A DNA stretch of 44,311 bases from Paenibacillus sp. UNC499MF. Its GTDB lineage: Bacteria; Bacillota; Bacilli; Paenibacillales; NBRC-103111. The stretch spans positions 62,285 through 106,595 of the forward strand of contig NZ_FNVF01000016.1 of the NCBI RefSeq assembly GCF_900107975.1, read 5' to 3'. Positions 25,016 through 33,459 of the stretch are shown here, piece by piece. Positions within the stretch are counted from its first letter, which is position 1; every line of letters begins with the position of its first letter. Below the pieces are notes generated by a model that saw only the letters and a program-made list of their open reading frames with translations, had not been told where the DNA came from and did no database searches. The position numbers and the translations under genes were made by a program.

Positions 25016-25056
25016 AGAAAAGGAGAACCTCGAAGAGGCTTTCCTTTTCTTTATTT
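25016..25056 (+). terminator. Terminator after the YidC-type gene
   Basis: AGAAAAGGA (25016-25024) pairs with TCCTTTTCT (25042-25050) around an inner CCTC/GAGG stem, followed by TTTATTTT. Confidence 0.6.
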
Positions 25057-25107
25057 TGGCCAAAATGTATCGGGTTGGTTCTTCTCAAAAAAAGATTAAT
25101 AATTTGT

Positions 25108-25136
25108 TTGACAAACGTTTTGGGGCATGATATATT
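25108..25136 (+). promoter_or_regulatory. Sigma-A promoter of tRNA-Leu
   Basis: A perfect TTGACA (25108-25113), 17 bases, and TATATT (25131-25136). The tRNA begins 23 bases after the -10, as usual for a stable RNA gene. Confidence 0.85.
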
Positions 25137-25158
25137 TAATCTCGTTCTTACAAAGCAC

Positions 25159-25242
25159 GCGGTCGTGGCGGAATTGGCAGACGCGCTAGATTCAGGTTCT
25201 AGTGGTGTAACAGCCGTGGAGGTTCGAGTCCTCTCGACCGCA
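25159..25242 (+). tRNA. tRNA-Leu, anticodon CAG
   Basis: An 84-base leucine tRNA with a long variable arm. The acceptor stem GCGGTCG (25159-25165) pairs with CGACCGC (25235-25241), discriminator A at 25242. The anticodon stem CTAGA/TCTAG encloses loop TTCAGGT, giving anticodon CAG for CUG codons. The T arm reads GGTTCGAGTCC. CCA is not encoded. It has its own promoter and terminator. Confidence 0.95.
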
Positions 25243-25255
25243 TCAGCAATACAGG

Positions 25256-25304
25256 AAAGCCACTGGCTACCGGTCAACCGGAGCAGGTGGCTTTTTTGTT
25301 TTTT
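25256..25304 (+). terminator. Terminator after tRNA-Leu
   Basis: AAAGCCAC (25256-25263) pairs with GTGGCTTT (25287-25294), with an inner CCGG/CCGG pairing, followed by long T runs. Confidence 0.85.
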
Positions 25305-25409
25305 TAAGAAAAAAACCTTCTTTAAAATGAAACGGTTGCCCGGCCTTTTTCGTATAACGATTTATAAATAAGTGGAAAATGGGTAGTAATTGAAAAGGAG
25401 TGTTGTAAT

Positions 25410-26063
25410 TTGGAAAGAACGATGACGTATTCCCACCAAGGATCTTTGTCACACATCTTGCGGACATTTGCGCTTTCTCTGCTGATCTCGTTCGTAGGCA
25501 TGCTGGCGGGCGCGATGATTGTCCCGCCCTCGATCGTCCCGCTGTTTATTGTCGTTGAGCTCGTCATGATCGTAGCGGCCATTGTCGTTCGTATGCGCGG
25601 CAAAAACATCGGTTACGGGTTCTTGTACACCTTTACGGCCATTTCGGGCGTAACCATGTATCCGGTCATTATGTCGTACGGTTCGCTGATCGGTGCCAAC
25701 CTCGTGTCCGGCGCTTTTCTGGCCACGGCCGTCATATTCGGAGGACTTGCCTGGTACGCGGCCCGTTCCGAGAAGGACTTTAGCTTCCTGGGAGGTTTCC
25801 TGTTCGCCGCTACGATCGGTCTTGTGCTGATGGGCGTGCTCTCCCTGTTCGTCAATTTCGGTTCGACCTTGAATCTGCTGTTGTCCGTCGGCGGAATTTT
25901 GATCTTCAGCGGCTGGGTGCTGTATGATGTCGCTCAATACCGTGAAGGCGTTGCAGCGGAAGAAGTACCCCTCGCCGCACTGAATCTGTATCTCGACTTC
26001 ATTAACCTGTTCCTGTATATTCTGCGTTTTATCGCTTCGATTGTCGGCATCAGCCGCGATTGA
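25410..26063 (+). CDS. Bax inhibitor-1 (YetJ/YccA) family membrane protein
   Basis: A 217-residue protein with seven hydrophobic helices, of the TMBIM/BI-1 family. The C-terminal part SGWVLYDVAQYREG and YLDFINLFLYILRF carries the conserved Asp pair that in Bacillus YetJ gates a pH-sensitive calcium leak. The physiological role in bacteria is not settled. Start is TTG, 9 bases after AAAAGGAGTG; an ATG four codons on is too far from that site. It is a single-gene unit followed by a strong terminator. Confidence 0.9.
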   Translation: MERTMTYSHQGSLSHILRTFALSLLISFVGMLAGAMIVPPSIVPLFIVVELVMIVAAIVVRMRGKNIGYGFLYTFTAISGVTMYPVIMSYGSLIGANLVSGAFLATAVIFGGLAWYAARSEKDFSFLGGFLFAATIGLVLMGVLSLFVNFGSTLNLLLSVGGILIFSGWVLYDVAQYREGVAAEEVPLAALNLYLDFINLFLYILRFIASIVGISRD

Positions 26064-26090
26064 AGCCGTACGGATTACAGCATATAGACA

Positions 26091-26130
26091 AAAACCGGCT
26101 GACGCTCTGGGAGCGTTAGCCGGTTTTTTT
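26091..26130 (+). terminator. Terminator after the BI-1 family gene
   Basis: AAAACCGGCT-g-ACGCTC pairs with GAGCGT-t-AGCCGGTTTT around a TGG loop and ends in seven Ts. Confidence 0.92.
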
Positions 26131-26404
26131 GTGCCGTTTCCCAGCGGTCCCGATGTGTGTCGTTGGCTTTCCGGCAGGCGGTTTCACGCTTGCTGGCGAT
26201 GTCCGTTTTGTTCCTCCCTGGACAAAGTGTCCGTATTTCTTACGGTGTTCGAGATCCGCCTGGATGGCTGCCTGGATCATCGGGGAGAAGGAGTTGCAAG
26301 AAGTCCTGTCCGGAAATGGGCGCGTGGCGGGTTTTACGGAAAGGCAGTCGGGGAAATACTAAGCCTAAAGAATCGCATTTCTTATGCGGGAAGGGAGACT
26401 GACA

Positions 26405-26605
26405 ATGGCAAAAGGCGGAGAAGAACTCGTGAAATATATAACGGAGCAGGTGGTTCACTATATAGAAACTCCAAGACAAGTACGCAAGGAAGCGCGTGTC
26501 CGGCACAAAGAAACCAGAGAAAGCTGGTCGGTCCACTGGTTCGGAATGATTCCCCTCTCTGTCTCTATGCTCGTAAAGGCCGTAAAACGCCGGAACAGAG
26601 ACTGA
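26405..26605 (+). CDS. yqzE: YqzE-family small protein
   Basis: A 66-residue protein matching the YqzE pattern: an N-terminal helix (ELVKYITEQVVHYIETPRQV), a basic middle (RKEARVRHKETRESW) and the WFGMIPLSVSMLV segment. In Bacillus yqzE lies beside the comG competence operon and its function is unknown. Here no comG genes are near. The ATG at 26405 follows GGGAG by 8 bases. The 270 bases before it hold no gene that I can support. Confidence 0.8.
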   Translation: MAKGGEELVKYITEQVVHYIETPRQVRKEARVRHKETRESWSVHWFGMIPLSVSMLVKAVKRRNRD

Positions 26606-26697
26606 GTGCTCTGCCCGTTTTTTTTGAAACAAGAAGGCGATGTGAATCCGCCTGTGCTGCTGCCGGGAAAGTGAGCATTCATACAAGGTGTCAAAAA

Positions 26698-26758
26698 AGA
26701 AGCTTCCTCAGGTTCCTGAAGGAAACGGTAAACCGTTCCGGGACCCGGGGAAGCTTTT
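26698..26758 (-). terminator. Terminator of the minus-strand secreted-protein gene
   Basis: On the minus strand AAGCTTCC pairs with GGAAGCTT enclosing further inverted repeats (GGAACGG/CCGTTTCC), then CTTTTTT follows. It directly follows the stop at 26759. Confidence 0.75.
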
Positions 26759-27844
26759 CTATGGGAAAGAGGAGGAGATACCGTCAGTCGGGTAAAACTT
26801 TCCGAGCGAAACCGCGGCGTCGAGCAGTACAAAACGCCTGCCTTCCTGCTCGAAGGCAATAAAAGCGGCACCGCCTGTCCAGCGCAGCGCGCCCGTTACG
26901 GATAGGGGCAGCGTAAGTCTGCCCTCGAAGCATTCACAGACGAAGGTCAGTGACTTGCCGGCCGCAAGGTAAGGAGTCAATTCTTCATACGAACGGATAG
27001 GGAGCGCGTTACGGGTCAGCCAGCTGATCTGTTCATAAGGATCGTACGGCGGAACCTCAAGCGGCGTTCCGGGTGTATGTTCAACGGCTGCGCCATGCAG
27101 CCTGAGCAAACTTGAAGCATTCCCGGGCGAATAATTCCGGAAGGTCCGGATTTCGCCGGTTTTGGCATCAACGAGAATACGATTGTTCCCGGCAGGAACG
27201 GTCCAGACGGCATGGAAGGCATCCGTATAAAAACGGCGCAGCCTTGTTTCCGCAGTGTCCAGCCAAGTTTTATAAGACATGGATGAAGGTATGATGGCAT
27301 GCTGCACCAAGGTTCGGTACAGCGTCCGGGTACTGAACAGGGGATGTTCGCCCGTTCCGTATTCGATAAGCTGCAGGGTGCCGTTTTCGGCGGCGGAAAC
27401 GATCAGATAGCCTGCTTCAAGTCCGTTGTCCGTCAGCGGGACGATCCAGCCGTGCGTGCCCGGTCCGAGAGGAGCGACTGTCCATTGGGCGCGGCTCCAG
27501 GATTCGAAGCCCTTTTGTGAGGCAAGTCTGTCGATCCAGCGGACAATGTGTTCGTTCAGCACATTATCGGAGTTTGCGTTTGATGCAGCGGCGGCACTCT
27601 CCGGCCGCTTATCGGACGAAACGTCCGCCAGAACTTCGGCTGGCCTGCTTCCGGGAAGGACCGTGTACCTCTTGTCCAAATAGGCTTGTCCGGTTTGCGG
27701 CTCGCTTCGTGTTTCCAAGCTGTCAAAGACTTCTCCGGCTTCAGCTGTGAAGAGGGATTCGCCCTGCGTGAACGAAGGGGGCCAGGCAGATAGCCAGACA
27801 ACAAGCGCCAGAAGCGCTGCCGTCCATAGAGCTTTGCGGTTCAT
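26759..27844 (-). CDS. Unknown secreted or membrane-anchored protein
   Basis: A 361-residue protein with an N-terminal signal sequence or anchor (NRKALWTAALLALVVWLSAW). The middle contains a PepSY-like stretch, NRILVDAKTGEIRTFRN (about 222-238), and the rest is mixed alpha/beta. No family recognised. It lies 115 bases after yqhG on the same strand, and a perfect palindrome sits in that gap, so it may be controlled separately. Confidence 0.65.
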   Translation of the reverse strand: MNRKALWTAALLALVVWLSAWPPSFTQGESLFTAEAGEVFDSLETRSEPQTGQAYLDKRYTVLPGSRPAEVLADVSSDKRPESAAAASNANSDNVLNEHIVRWIDRLASQKGFESWSRAQWTVAPLGPGTHGWIVPLTDNGLEAGYLIVSAAENGTLQLIEYGTGEHPLFSTRTLYRTLVQHAIIPSSMSYKTWLDTAETRLRRFYTDAFHAVWTVPAGNNRILVDAKTGEIRTFRNYSPGNASSLLRLHGAAVEHTPGTPLEVPPYDPYEQISWLTRNALPIRSYEELTPYLAAGKSLTFVCECFEGRLTLPLSVTGALRWTGGAAFIAFEQEGRRFVLLDAAVSLGKFYPTDGISSSFP

Positions 27845-27887
27845 TTGTTCACCTGCCTGCCGTTCATTCTATAAATCTAGTGTAAAG

Positions 27888-27907
27888 CAAACTTTATAAA
27901 AAGTTTG
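27888..27907. promoter_or_regulatory. Perfect palindrome upstream of the secreted-protein gene
   Basis: Arms CAAACTTT and AAAGTTTG flank a 4-base ATAA spacer, about 44 bases before the start of the gene. It could be an operator; neither strand has a T tract placed to make it a terminator. Confidence 0.4.
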
Positions 27908-27959
27908 TTAAAACGTGTAGGCGGGCCCGTAGGAACTTTTAGCGACTTTCGTCGCATCT

Positions 27960-29390
27960 TCACCTTTCGTCCGCCCTTAAATGAAATAATCCGCAATTGA
28001 TGACGGATACGTGCACTCTCGGCCGGTACTGCCAGTCTACTTCCGCCTGCCGGGCCGCATAGCGGGTCTCCAGCTCTTCCCGGGCTTCCGGTTCGGCTGC
28101 CATAAGCATTCCTTCGTAATACAAGCGGACGAGCTGATGCTCTTCGGCCAGCACCTGATTGGCGCGGTCCGCCCAGCGGTGGTCGGTGCGGCGGATTTTC
28201 TGCTCCAGGTAATCTTCCAGGATCGAGGCGGCTCTCGACAGGGTCAAGTTATCGCCGAGCAGATGAATGTTGGCGGGCAGTTTCGGCGCGAGCTTTCTTG
28301 TCAGCATGGAAGGATGAAACTCTTCGCGTATTTCTCCCGTCGTCATTTGAATGGCCAGGGAGTGAACCTCACTGCGTTTCATATCGCAGGCATACTCCAC
28401 CTTGTAGTTCACATTCATCCAGGTGCAGTAGGTGAGGGGAGCGGAGCGGGCCGGCAGAGAGCTGCCGGCGGCCTGCGGCGGAGCCTCGAACAGCCGGGTA
28501 AACCGCCCGTTGTTCAAGGCGGTCGCGAAGAGCTGCTGCAGGCGGCGGCTGCCGTAAGTAACCTCGTCGCGGGGGACACGGCCGATCGGCGGAGCGGGGG
28601 CCGTGCCGAAGTACCGCCCGAGAATGCTGTCCGCGGAGCGGATCGCTTCGGGCGGGCTTCCCCCGCTGACGGCAGGACCGGCACCGGCGGAAGTCCCCGG
28701 GCCGGCCGCGCCCTGCGCTGGGCTTAAAACGACGCCGGCTGGGAGGGGACCGCCTGCGTTTACGGCGCTCCCCGCACTGGCGGGAGCGGACACTCCCGAG
28801 CTGACGCCAACGCGAGAACCGGCTGGAGCGGCTCCACCGGGGCTAATCGCGCCGACGGTACCGGCGGAAGCGGCCCCTCCGGCGTTCAAAGCTCCGCCGC
28901 CCGTGCTGCCTGCGGCGGGGAGAGAGGCGCCGGCGGAAGCCGGGTGCTCCGTCGTCCCTGGCGCAAGGTCAGCCGCAGTGCCCGATCCGGCCGAGCTTGC
29001 AGAGACGCCTGCGTGGGCCCCTGCCCCGGCCGAAGCTGCCGATCTGCCGGCCTCAGCTCCAGGCACGGCGGCGGTGTCTGTCCGTCCCTGCAGGGCCCCG
29101 GGCACGGGAGAGGTCCCCGGCTGCCCGTTCCAGGGCCCGGCCGGTACGGGCCGGGACGCCGCCGCGGCTGCCGCGTCCCCTTCCGGATCGAACACGAAAC
29201 GGTAGGTCATCGTTTCGGGTTCGACTCCGGTGCGCTCGACGAAGCTCCAATAGTAGGAGCGGCCGGTAAGTTCTTTATCCGCCTCCGGAGAAAGGTTCAC
29301 GATGACGGCGTGCTTCGTTTTTTCGATAATGCGGCAGTTGTACGCTTCCAGAAACCGCATGACAAAGCGTTCAACCTGGGCGGTATTCAT
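27960..29390 (-). CDS. yqhG: YqhG-family protein with large low-complexity insertion
   Basis: A 476-residue protein whose ends match Bacillus YqhG (about 260 residues as I recall). Residues 1-72 (VERFVMRFLEAYNCRIIEKT) and about 250-476 (ILGRYFGTAP through the C-terminus) form the conserved domain. Between them, about 175 residues (positions near 28644-29174) consist almost wholly of Ala, Gly, Pro, Ser and Val, presumably disordered. The frame is uninterrupted. The start overlaps the yqhH stop by 20 bases, so it is coupled to the SNF2 helicase, as in Bacillus, where the pair is also adjacent. Function is unknown. Confidence 0.83.
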   Translation of the reverse strand: MNTAQVERFVMRFLEAYNCRIIEKTKHAVIVNLSPEADKELTGRSYYWSFVERTGVEPETMTYRFVFDPEGDAAAAAASRPVPAGPWNGQPGTSPVPGALQGRTDTAAVPGAEAGRSAASAGAGAHAGVSASSAGSGTAADLAPGTTEHPASAGASLPAAGSTGGGALNAGGAASAGTVGAISPGGAAPAGSRVGVSSGVSAPASAGSAVNAGGPLPAGVVLSPAQGAAGPGTSAGAGPAVSGGSPPEAIRSADSILGRYFGTAPAPPIGRVPRDEVTYGSRRLQQLFATALNNGRFTRLFEAPPQAAGSSLPARSAPLTYCTWMNVNYKVEYACDMKRSEVHSLAIQMTTGEIREEFHPSMLTRKLAPKLPANIHLLGDNLTLSRAASILEDYLEQKIRRTDHRWADRANQVLAEEHQLVRLYYEGMLMAAEPEAREELETRYAARQAEVDWQYRPRVHVSVINCGLFHLRADER

Positions 29391-31170
29391 GGTTCACCCC
29401 GACATTCTGCCCGATGGCGCTGAGTATGGAACCGATTTTGGCTTTCCTTTCGTTTTCGGGCTCCAGCTCCTCACGGATACCGGACAGCGAATCGCCAAGC
29501 CGGTCGATCTGCCGGCGCATTTCTTCATCGGAACGCGATTCCATCATCATTTTGAAGAGCGAGCTTTCCAGCGAGGTCGTTTTTTTCTCCAGCCGTTCCA
29601 GAATCGAATCGAGTTCGCCGATGACCAGCTCGAACATATTGATTTTTTCGTGCAGCAGGTTCAGAATATGCTCTTCGATCGTATTGCGGGTAGAAAGGTT
29701 GTAAATTTTTACGTCGTCCGTCTGACCAAGCCGGTGTACCCGCCCGATCCGCTGTTCTACCCGCATGGGATTCCAGGGCAGATCGAAATTGATCATGTGA
29801 TGACAGAATTGAAGATTAATTCCTTCGCCGCCCGCTTCTGTAGCGACAAGCACCTGTACACGGGTGCGGAACAGGTCCATCATCCAGTCTTTTTTGCCCC
29901 GGTTCATTCCCCCGCGATAAGGCACGGCCGTGATTTTGTTTTCTCTTAAATAGTTCAGCAAATATTCCTGAGACGCCCGGTACTCGGTAAAAATAATCAC
30001 TTTGTCATTGATATCCCGGATGAGATTCAGAACGGTTTCGGCTTTCGTGTTTGCCTGAATGCTGCGGATTCTTTCGACCAGCTCCCATATTTTGGCCCGG
30101 ACCGGAGAGTTTTCTTCCGTTTTTTTGAACATGTTGACCAGGGTGATAAAAACCGCGTCACGGGAGCTGCACACCTCCCTTTGAAGGGTGATAAGCGCCA
30201 GCGTATTGCTCGTCTGGCCTTGATTTTGTTCATACTGGCTGCGGATAAAATCCGTGACGCCGTCGTAAAGCGCCTGCTCCTCGGGAGAAAGCGTGAGCGT
30301 AATGTTTTTCACGATCCGTTTCTTGAACTCGACATTTCCGTCCCCGCGCCTGTTGCGGATCATAATTTTGGATAGCTCCTGCTGGAGAACGCCTTCGTTT
30401 TTCGGCATCCTTTTGGCCATAACAAAGTTAGCCTGAAAATTCGTGTGAGCCCCGAGCTGTCCCGGCTTCAGAAGGTTAATCAGATTGTACAGTTCTTTAA
30501 GATCGTTCTGTACGGGCGTGGCGGTCAGCAGGAGACAATATTTTTTCCGGAGCTCTCCGACGAACTGATAGTTGGTCGTCTTTTTGTTTTTCAGCTTATG
30601 GGCTTCATCCACGATAAGCATGTCGTAGTCCAGACCGAGTACGATTTCCCGGTGCGGATCACGCTTGGCGGTATCCATGGAGGCGACAATCACGTCGCAC
30701 GTCTGCCACATATACGATTTTTTCTGGGCGGCTGCCGCGATCCCGAATTTCTGATTGAGCTCACGGACCCACTGCAGGACAAGCGAAGCGGGAACCAGAA
30801 TGAGCGCTTTGCGGACAAGACCGCGGATCATGTATTCTTTTAAAATGAGCCCGGCTTCGATCGTCTTGCCCAGTCCGACTTCGTCGGCCAGAATGGCCCG
30901 TCCGCGCATGTCGTACAGCACTTTCTTGGCCGTTTCGATCTGATGGGTCATGGGTTCGACCCCGTTCACATGTTTCAGGCACAGGAGCTCGTCGAAGGAG
31001 TGGATCAGGTTGGATTTTTCCGCCTCGTAAGCGAGCTGGTACAAGGTCCAGTTATCCCAGGGGCCGTTGCGGACGACACGCGACTCCCAGTCCAGAAACC
31101 ATTCCCGATCCGTGTGCATGTTCAGCCCTTCATGAATAGGGCGGATGTGCTCCGTTGTCTGGTTGTTCAT
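29371..31170 (-). CDS. yqhH: SNF2-family helicase YqhH
   Basis: A 599-residue DEAD/SNF2 ATPase. Motif I DEVGLGKT (96-103), Walker B DEAH (188-191), motif III TATPVQN (216-222), and in the C-terminal RecA lobe ATEAGGEGINLQ and the arginine-finger motif QRIGRVHRLGQ are all present. This is the RapA/HepA-like branch of small bacterial SNF2 proteins, thought to move on DNA or act on transcription complexes. AGGAGG precedes the ATG by 10 bases. yqhG follows with a 20-base overlap. In Bacillus the same pair neighbours gcvT and lipM (yqhM); here lipM is on the opposite strand and no gcvT is present. Confidence 0.9.
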   Translation of the reverse strand: MNNQTTEHIRPIHEGLNMHTDREWFLDWESRVVRNGPWDNWTLYQLAYEAEKSNLIHSFDELLCLKHVNGVEPMTHQIETAKKVLYDMRGRAILADEVGLGKTIEAGLILKEYMIRGLVRKALILVPASLVLQWVRELNQKFGIAAAAQKKSYMWQTCDVIVASMDTAKRDPHREIVLGLDYDMLIVDEAHKLKNKKTTNYQFVGELRKKYCLLLTATPVQNDLKELYNLINLLKPGQLGAHTNFQANFVMAKRMPKNEGVLQQELSKIMIRNRRGDGNVEFKKRIVKNITLTLSPEEQALYDGVTDFIRSQYEQNQGQTSNTLALITLQREVCSSRDAVFITLVNMFKKTEENSPVRAKIWELVERIRSIQANTKAETVLNLIRDINDKVIIFTEYRASQEYLLNYLRENKITAVPYRGGMNRGKKDWMMDLFRTRVQVLVATEAGGEGINLQFCHHMINFDLPWNPMRVEQRIGRVHRLGQTDDVKIYNLSTRNTIEEHILNLLHEKINMFELVIGELDSILERLEKKTTSLESSLFKMMMESRSDEEMRRQIDRLGDSLSGIREELEPENERKAKIGSILSAIGQNVGVNHEYRPG

Positions 31171-31508
31171 CTAGGCTCTGCCTCCTTCTCGAAAATGGGC
31201 CTTATCCGGGGCGCTTCATATGTCCCCTGTGCCCTCTCGTGCATTTGCTGCTTAAAAATAATAGCGATCCGGCGCAGCCGGTGTGCAACTTTGTAACTAG
31301 TATGATCCAAAGAAGGAGGTTTCATAACGGCTGCGTATTTCCGGGACTTCCGCGGTTTTATGGGCCGTATATAACTTCAACCGAAGCTCTATCGAATGTA
31401 ATCGGGAGAGCTCCTGTGCTATGATAAAGAAATGATCGGGCATTCATAACCAACACGGACGGGGCGGTTTTCCGTGCCTGCCGTTTTTGATAAGAAGGGA
31501 AGAGGAAC
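31171..31508. other. Divergent intergenic region between yqhH and lipM
   Basis: In Bacillus a glycine riboswitch lies near this locus (before gcvT); none was recognised here. Weak promoter-like elements are TATTAT on the minus strand at 31259-31264 and TATGAT on the plus strand near 31419-31424, neither with a good -35 at normal spacing. Confidence 0.4.
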
Positions 31509-32351
31509 ATGACAACATGGCGGTATATGCATACGGGCAACCGGACGGCGGCTGAAAATATGGCGATTGACGAAGCGATTCTTATCGCCCACAGCGAAGG
31601 CAGGGTCCCGCCTACGGTTCGTTTTTACGGCTGGGGGCCGGCAGCGCTCTCCATCGGTTATTTTCAGAAAGCGCGGAAGGAGATCGATCTGGACAAAGTC
31701 GCCGGCCAAGGTCTCGGATTCGTACGCCGTCCGACGGGCGGACGGGCGGTGCTTCACGATGCCGAGCTTACCTACAGCATCATCGTTTCGGAGCGCTACC
31801 CGGGAATCCCGACGAGCGTAACGGAAGCATACCGTGTTCTCAGCGAAGGACTGCTGCTCGGTTTCCGCAAGCTGGGGCTGGCGGCCGAGATGGTCAATCT
31901 GGCAACCGAAGAGGAGAAGCGCAAATACGAATCGCTCGGCTCGGCGGCCTGCTTCGATTCTCCTTCGTGGTACGAGCTTGTGGTGGAAGGCCGCAAAGTC
32001 GCGGGAAGCGCGCAGGTGCGGCAGAAGAATGTCGTGCTTCAGCACGGTTCCATTTTGCTGGAACTGGACGTCGAGCAGTTGTTCGGCCTGCTGCTTTTCT
32101 CCAACGAGCGGATTGCGGAGCGGATGAAGCAGAGCTTTGTGCAAAAAGCGGTAGCAATCAACGATCTGCTCCGGACTGCGGAGCTTGCCCCGGTAACGCT
32201 CGGAGACGTGGAGACCGCATTCCGTGCCGGCGTGGCCGAAGGCATGGGCATTGAGCTTGAAGACGGAGCGTTGACTCCGTACGAGCTGGAGCTTGCGGAA
32301 GAGCTGGCGCGCGATAAATACAGCACTGATGAATGGAATTTGAAGCGGTAG
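31509..32351 (+). CDS. lipM: Octanoyltransferase LipM
   Basis: A 280-residue BPL/LplA-fold enzyme that moves octanoate from acyl carrier protein to GcvH, the first step of lipoate assembly in Firmicutes. The lipoyl motif RRPTGGRAVLHD (73-84), catalytic Cys148 in SAACFDSPSWYEL and Lys163 in GRKVAGSAQ agree with Bacillus LipM (Cys150). The Cys separates it from LipL-type amidotransferases only together with the RRPTGGRAVLHD context, which fits LipM. AAGGGAAGAGG precedes the ATG. The next gene begins 29 bases on and may be co-transcribed. Confidence 0.9.
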   Translation: MTTWRYMHTGNRTAAENMAIDEAILIAHSEGRVPPTVRFYGWGPAALSIGYFQKARKEIDLDKVAGQGLGFVRRPTGGRAVLHDAELTYSIIVSERYPGIPTSVTEAYRVLSEGLLLGFRKLGLAAEMVNLATEEEKRKYESLGSAACFDSPSWYELVVEGRKVAGSAQVRQKNVVLQHGSILLELDVEQLFGLLLFSNERIAERMKQSFVQKAVAINDLLRTAELAPVTLGDVETAFRAGVAEGMGIELEDGALTPYELELAEELARDKYSTDEWNLKR

Positions 32352-32380
32352 CGGCAATTTCGGAATGAGGTGAGTGTGCG

Positions 32381-33199
32381 ATGTCGATTGATACGATTAT
32401 AGAACGGACAGGGAAGCGCCCGCATACGGCGGAAAGCCTCGCGGAGGATTTGCGCAGACTCGGTGTGAAGGAGGGGATGACGCTCCTGGTGCATTCCTCC
32501 CTTAGCTCACTCGGTTGGGTGTGCGGGGGCACACAGGCGGTCATTGCGGCTCTTCGTGACGCACTGGGCAGGGAGGGGACGCTGATGATGCCGACCCACA
32601 GCGGCGACTTGTCGGAGCCTTCGGCTTGGAGCAATCCTCCCGTGCCCCAGGAATGGTGGGATGTGATCCGCAGCACGATGCCGGCCTACAAAGCGGAGGA
32701 GACCCGAACGTATTTTATGGGAGCGGTGCCGGAAGCGTTCAGAACGTACCCGGGGGTAATCCGCAGCAATCATCCCCAGGTTTCGTTTGCGGCGGTCGGA
32801 CCGCAGGCGCAGAAGCTGACCGGGGGCCATTCCCTGGCATACGGGCTCGGAGAGGGGTCGCCGCTTGCCCGTCTGTACGAGCTGGACGGTCATGTGCTGC
32901 TGCTGGGAGTCGGTCATGACTCCAACACGTCCATCCATCTGGCGGAATACCGGGCGGCGTATGCTTCCAAGAAGGAAATCAAGAACGGGGCGCCTGTTCT
33001 TGATAGAGATGGCATCCGCCGATGGGTGGAATTTCCGGACGTCGGAATCGACTCGGACGATTTTGAGCGGGCGGGCGCGGATTTCGAAGTCGGGCACTCG
33101 CCGGTCATCCGCGGCAGAGTAGGCTCGGCTGAAGCGGCCTTAATGCCGCAGCGCCCGCTTGTCGATTACGCGGCCGCATGGATGAGCCTCAACCGGTAG
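32381..33199 (+). CDS. AAC(3)-family (antibiotic NAT) N-acetyltransferase
   Basis: A 272-residue acetyl-CoA-dependent acetyltransferase of the aminoglycoside 3-N-acetyltransferase/YokD family. The acyl-CoA loop HSSLSSLGWVCGG (about 38-50), MPTHSGDLSEPSAW, TRTYFMGAVPEAFR, RSNHPQVSFAAVG and LLLGVGHDSNTSIHLAEY are typical. Many chromosomal members do not confer resistance and their natural substrates are unknown. It is 29 bases downstream of lipM, with no sign of a mobile element, cassette or unusual base composition, so it is probably a native gene rather than an acquired resistance gene. Confidence 0.87.
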   Translation: MSIDTIIERTGKRPHTAESLAEDLRRLGVKEGMTLLVHSSLSSLGWVCGGTQAVIAALRDALGREGTLMMPTHSGDLSEPSAWSNPPVPQEWWDVIRSTMPAYKAEETRTYFMGAVPEAFRTYPGVIRSNHPQVSFAAVGPQAQKLTGGHSLAYGLGEGSPLARLYELDGHVLLLGVGHDSNTSIHLAEYRAAYASKKEIKNGAPVLDRDGIRRWVEFPDVGIDSDDFERAGADFEVGHSPVIRGRVGSAEAALMPQRPLVDYAAAWMSLNR

Positions 33200-33401
33200 C
33201 GCCAGGGCGGCGCCCGCTTAAAGCGGAGCGACGCCGGTTTTCGCGCTGCATGATTACCTGGCTGGAACCGGCGCCTGGGCCGGGAGTCAGGGAGCGGCGC
33301 CCGCACCAAGGCGGCAGGTCGGGATACGTGCATCAAAAGCGACGCCGGCACCGACGGTCTTAGCGCGGATGCGCCGTACTCCGCTTCCCCCGACCGTGCA
33401 A

Positions 33402-33444
33402 AAAAGCCTCCAAACCCGCTAGAGAGCGTGGTTTGGAGGCTTTT
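33402..33444 (-). terminator. Terminator of the D-amino acid aminotransferase gene
   Basis: AAAAGCCTCCAAACC (33402-33416) pairs with GGTTTGGAGGCTTTT (33430-33444); A/T-rich ends serve both the minus-strand gene and transcription arriving from the acetyltransferase side. Confidence 0.9.
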
Positions 33445-33459
33445 GCCGTCCGGGAGGTA

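Noticed and set aside
26131-26404. A protein-coding gene between the BI-1 family gene and yqzE (several overlapping short frames)
   Set aside because: No ribosome site is properly placed and none of the translations resembles a protein family.
28603-29205. A 200-codon plus-strand Pro/Ala-rich frame
   Set aside because: It is the complement of the low-complexity YqhG insertion and arises from its skewed base composition.
31171-31508. Possible glycine riboswitch near lipM/yqhH, as at the Bacillus gcvT locus
   Set aside because: No conserved glycine aptamer core was recognised and no gcvT gene is present.
32381-33199. Acquired aminoglycoside resistance gene
   Set aside because: The protein is AAC(3)-family, but it sits beside lipM with no mobile element or composition shift, and many chromosomal homologues have other, unknown roles.
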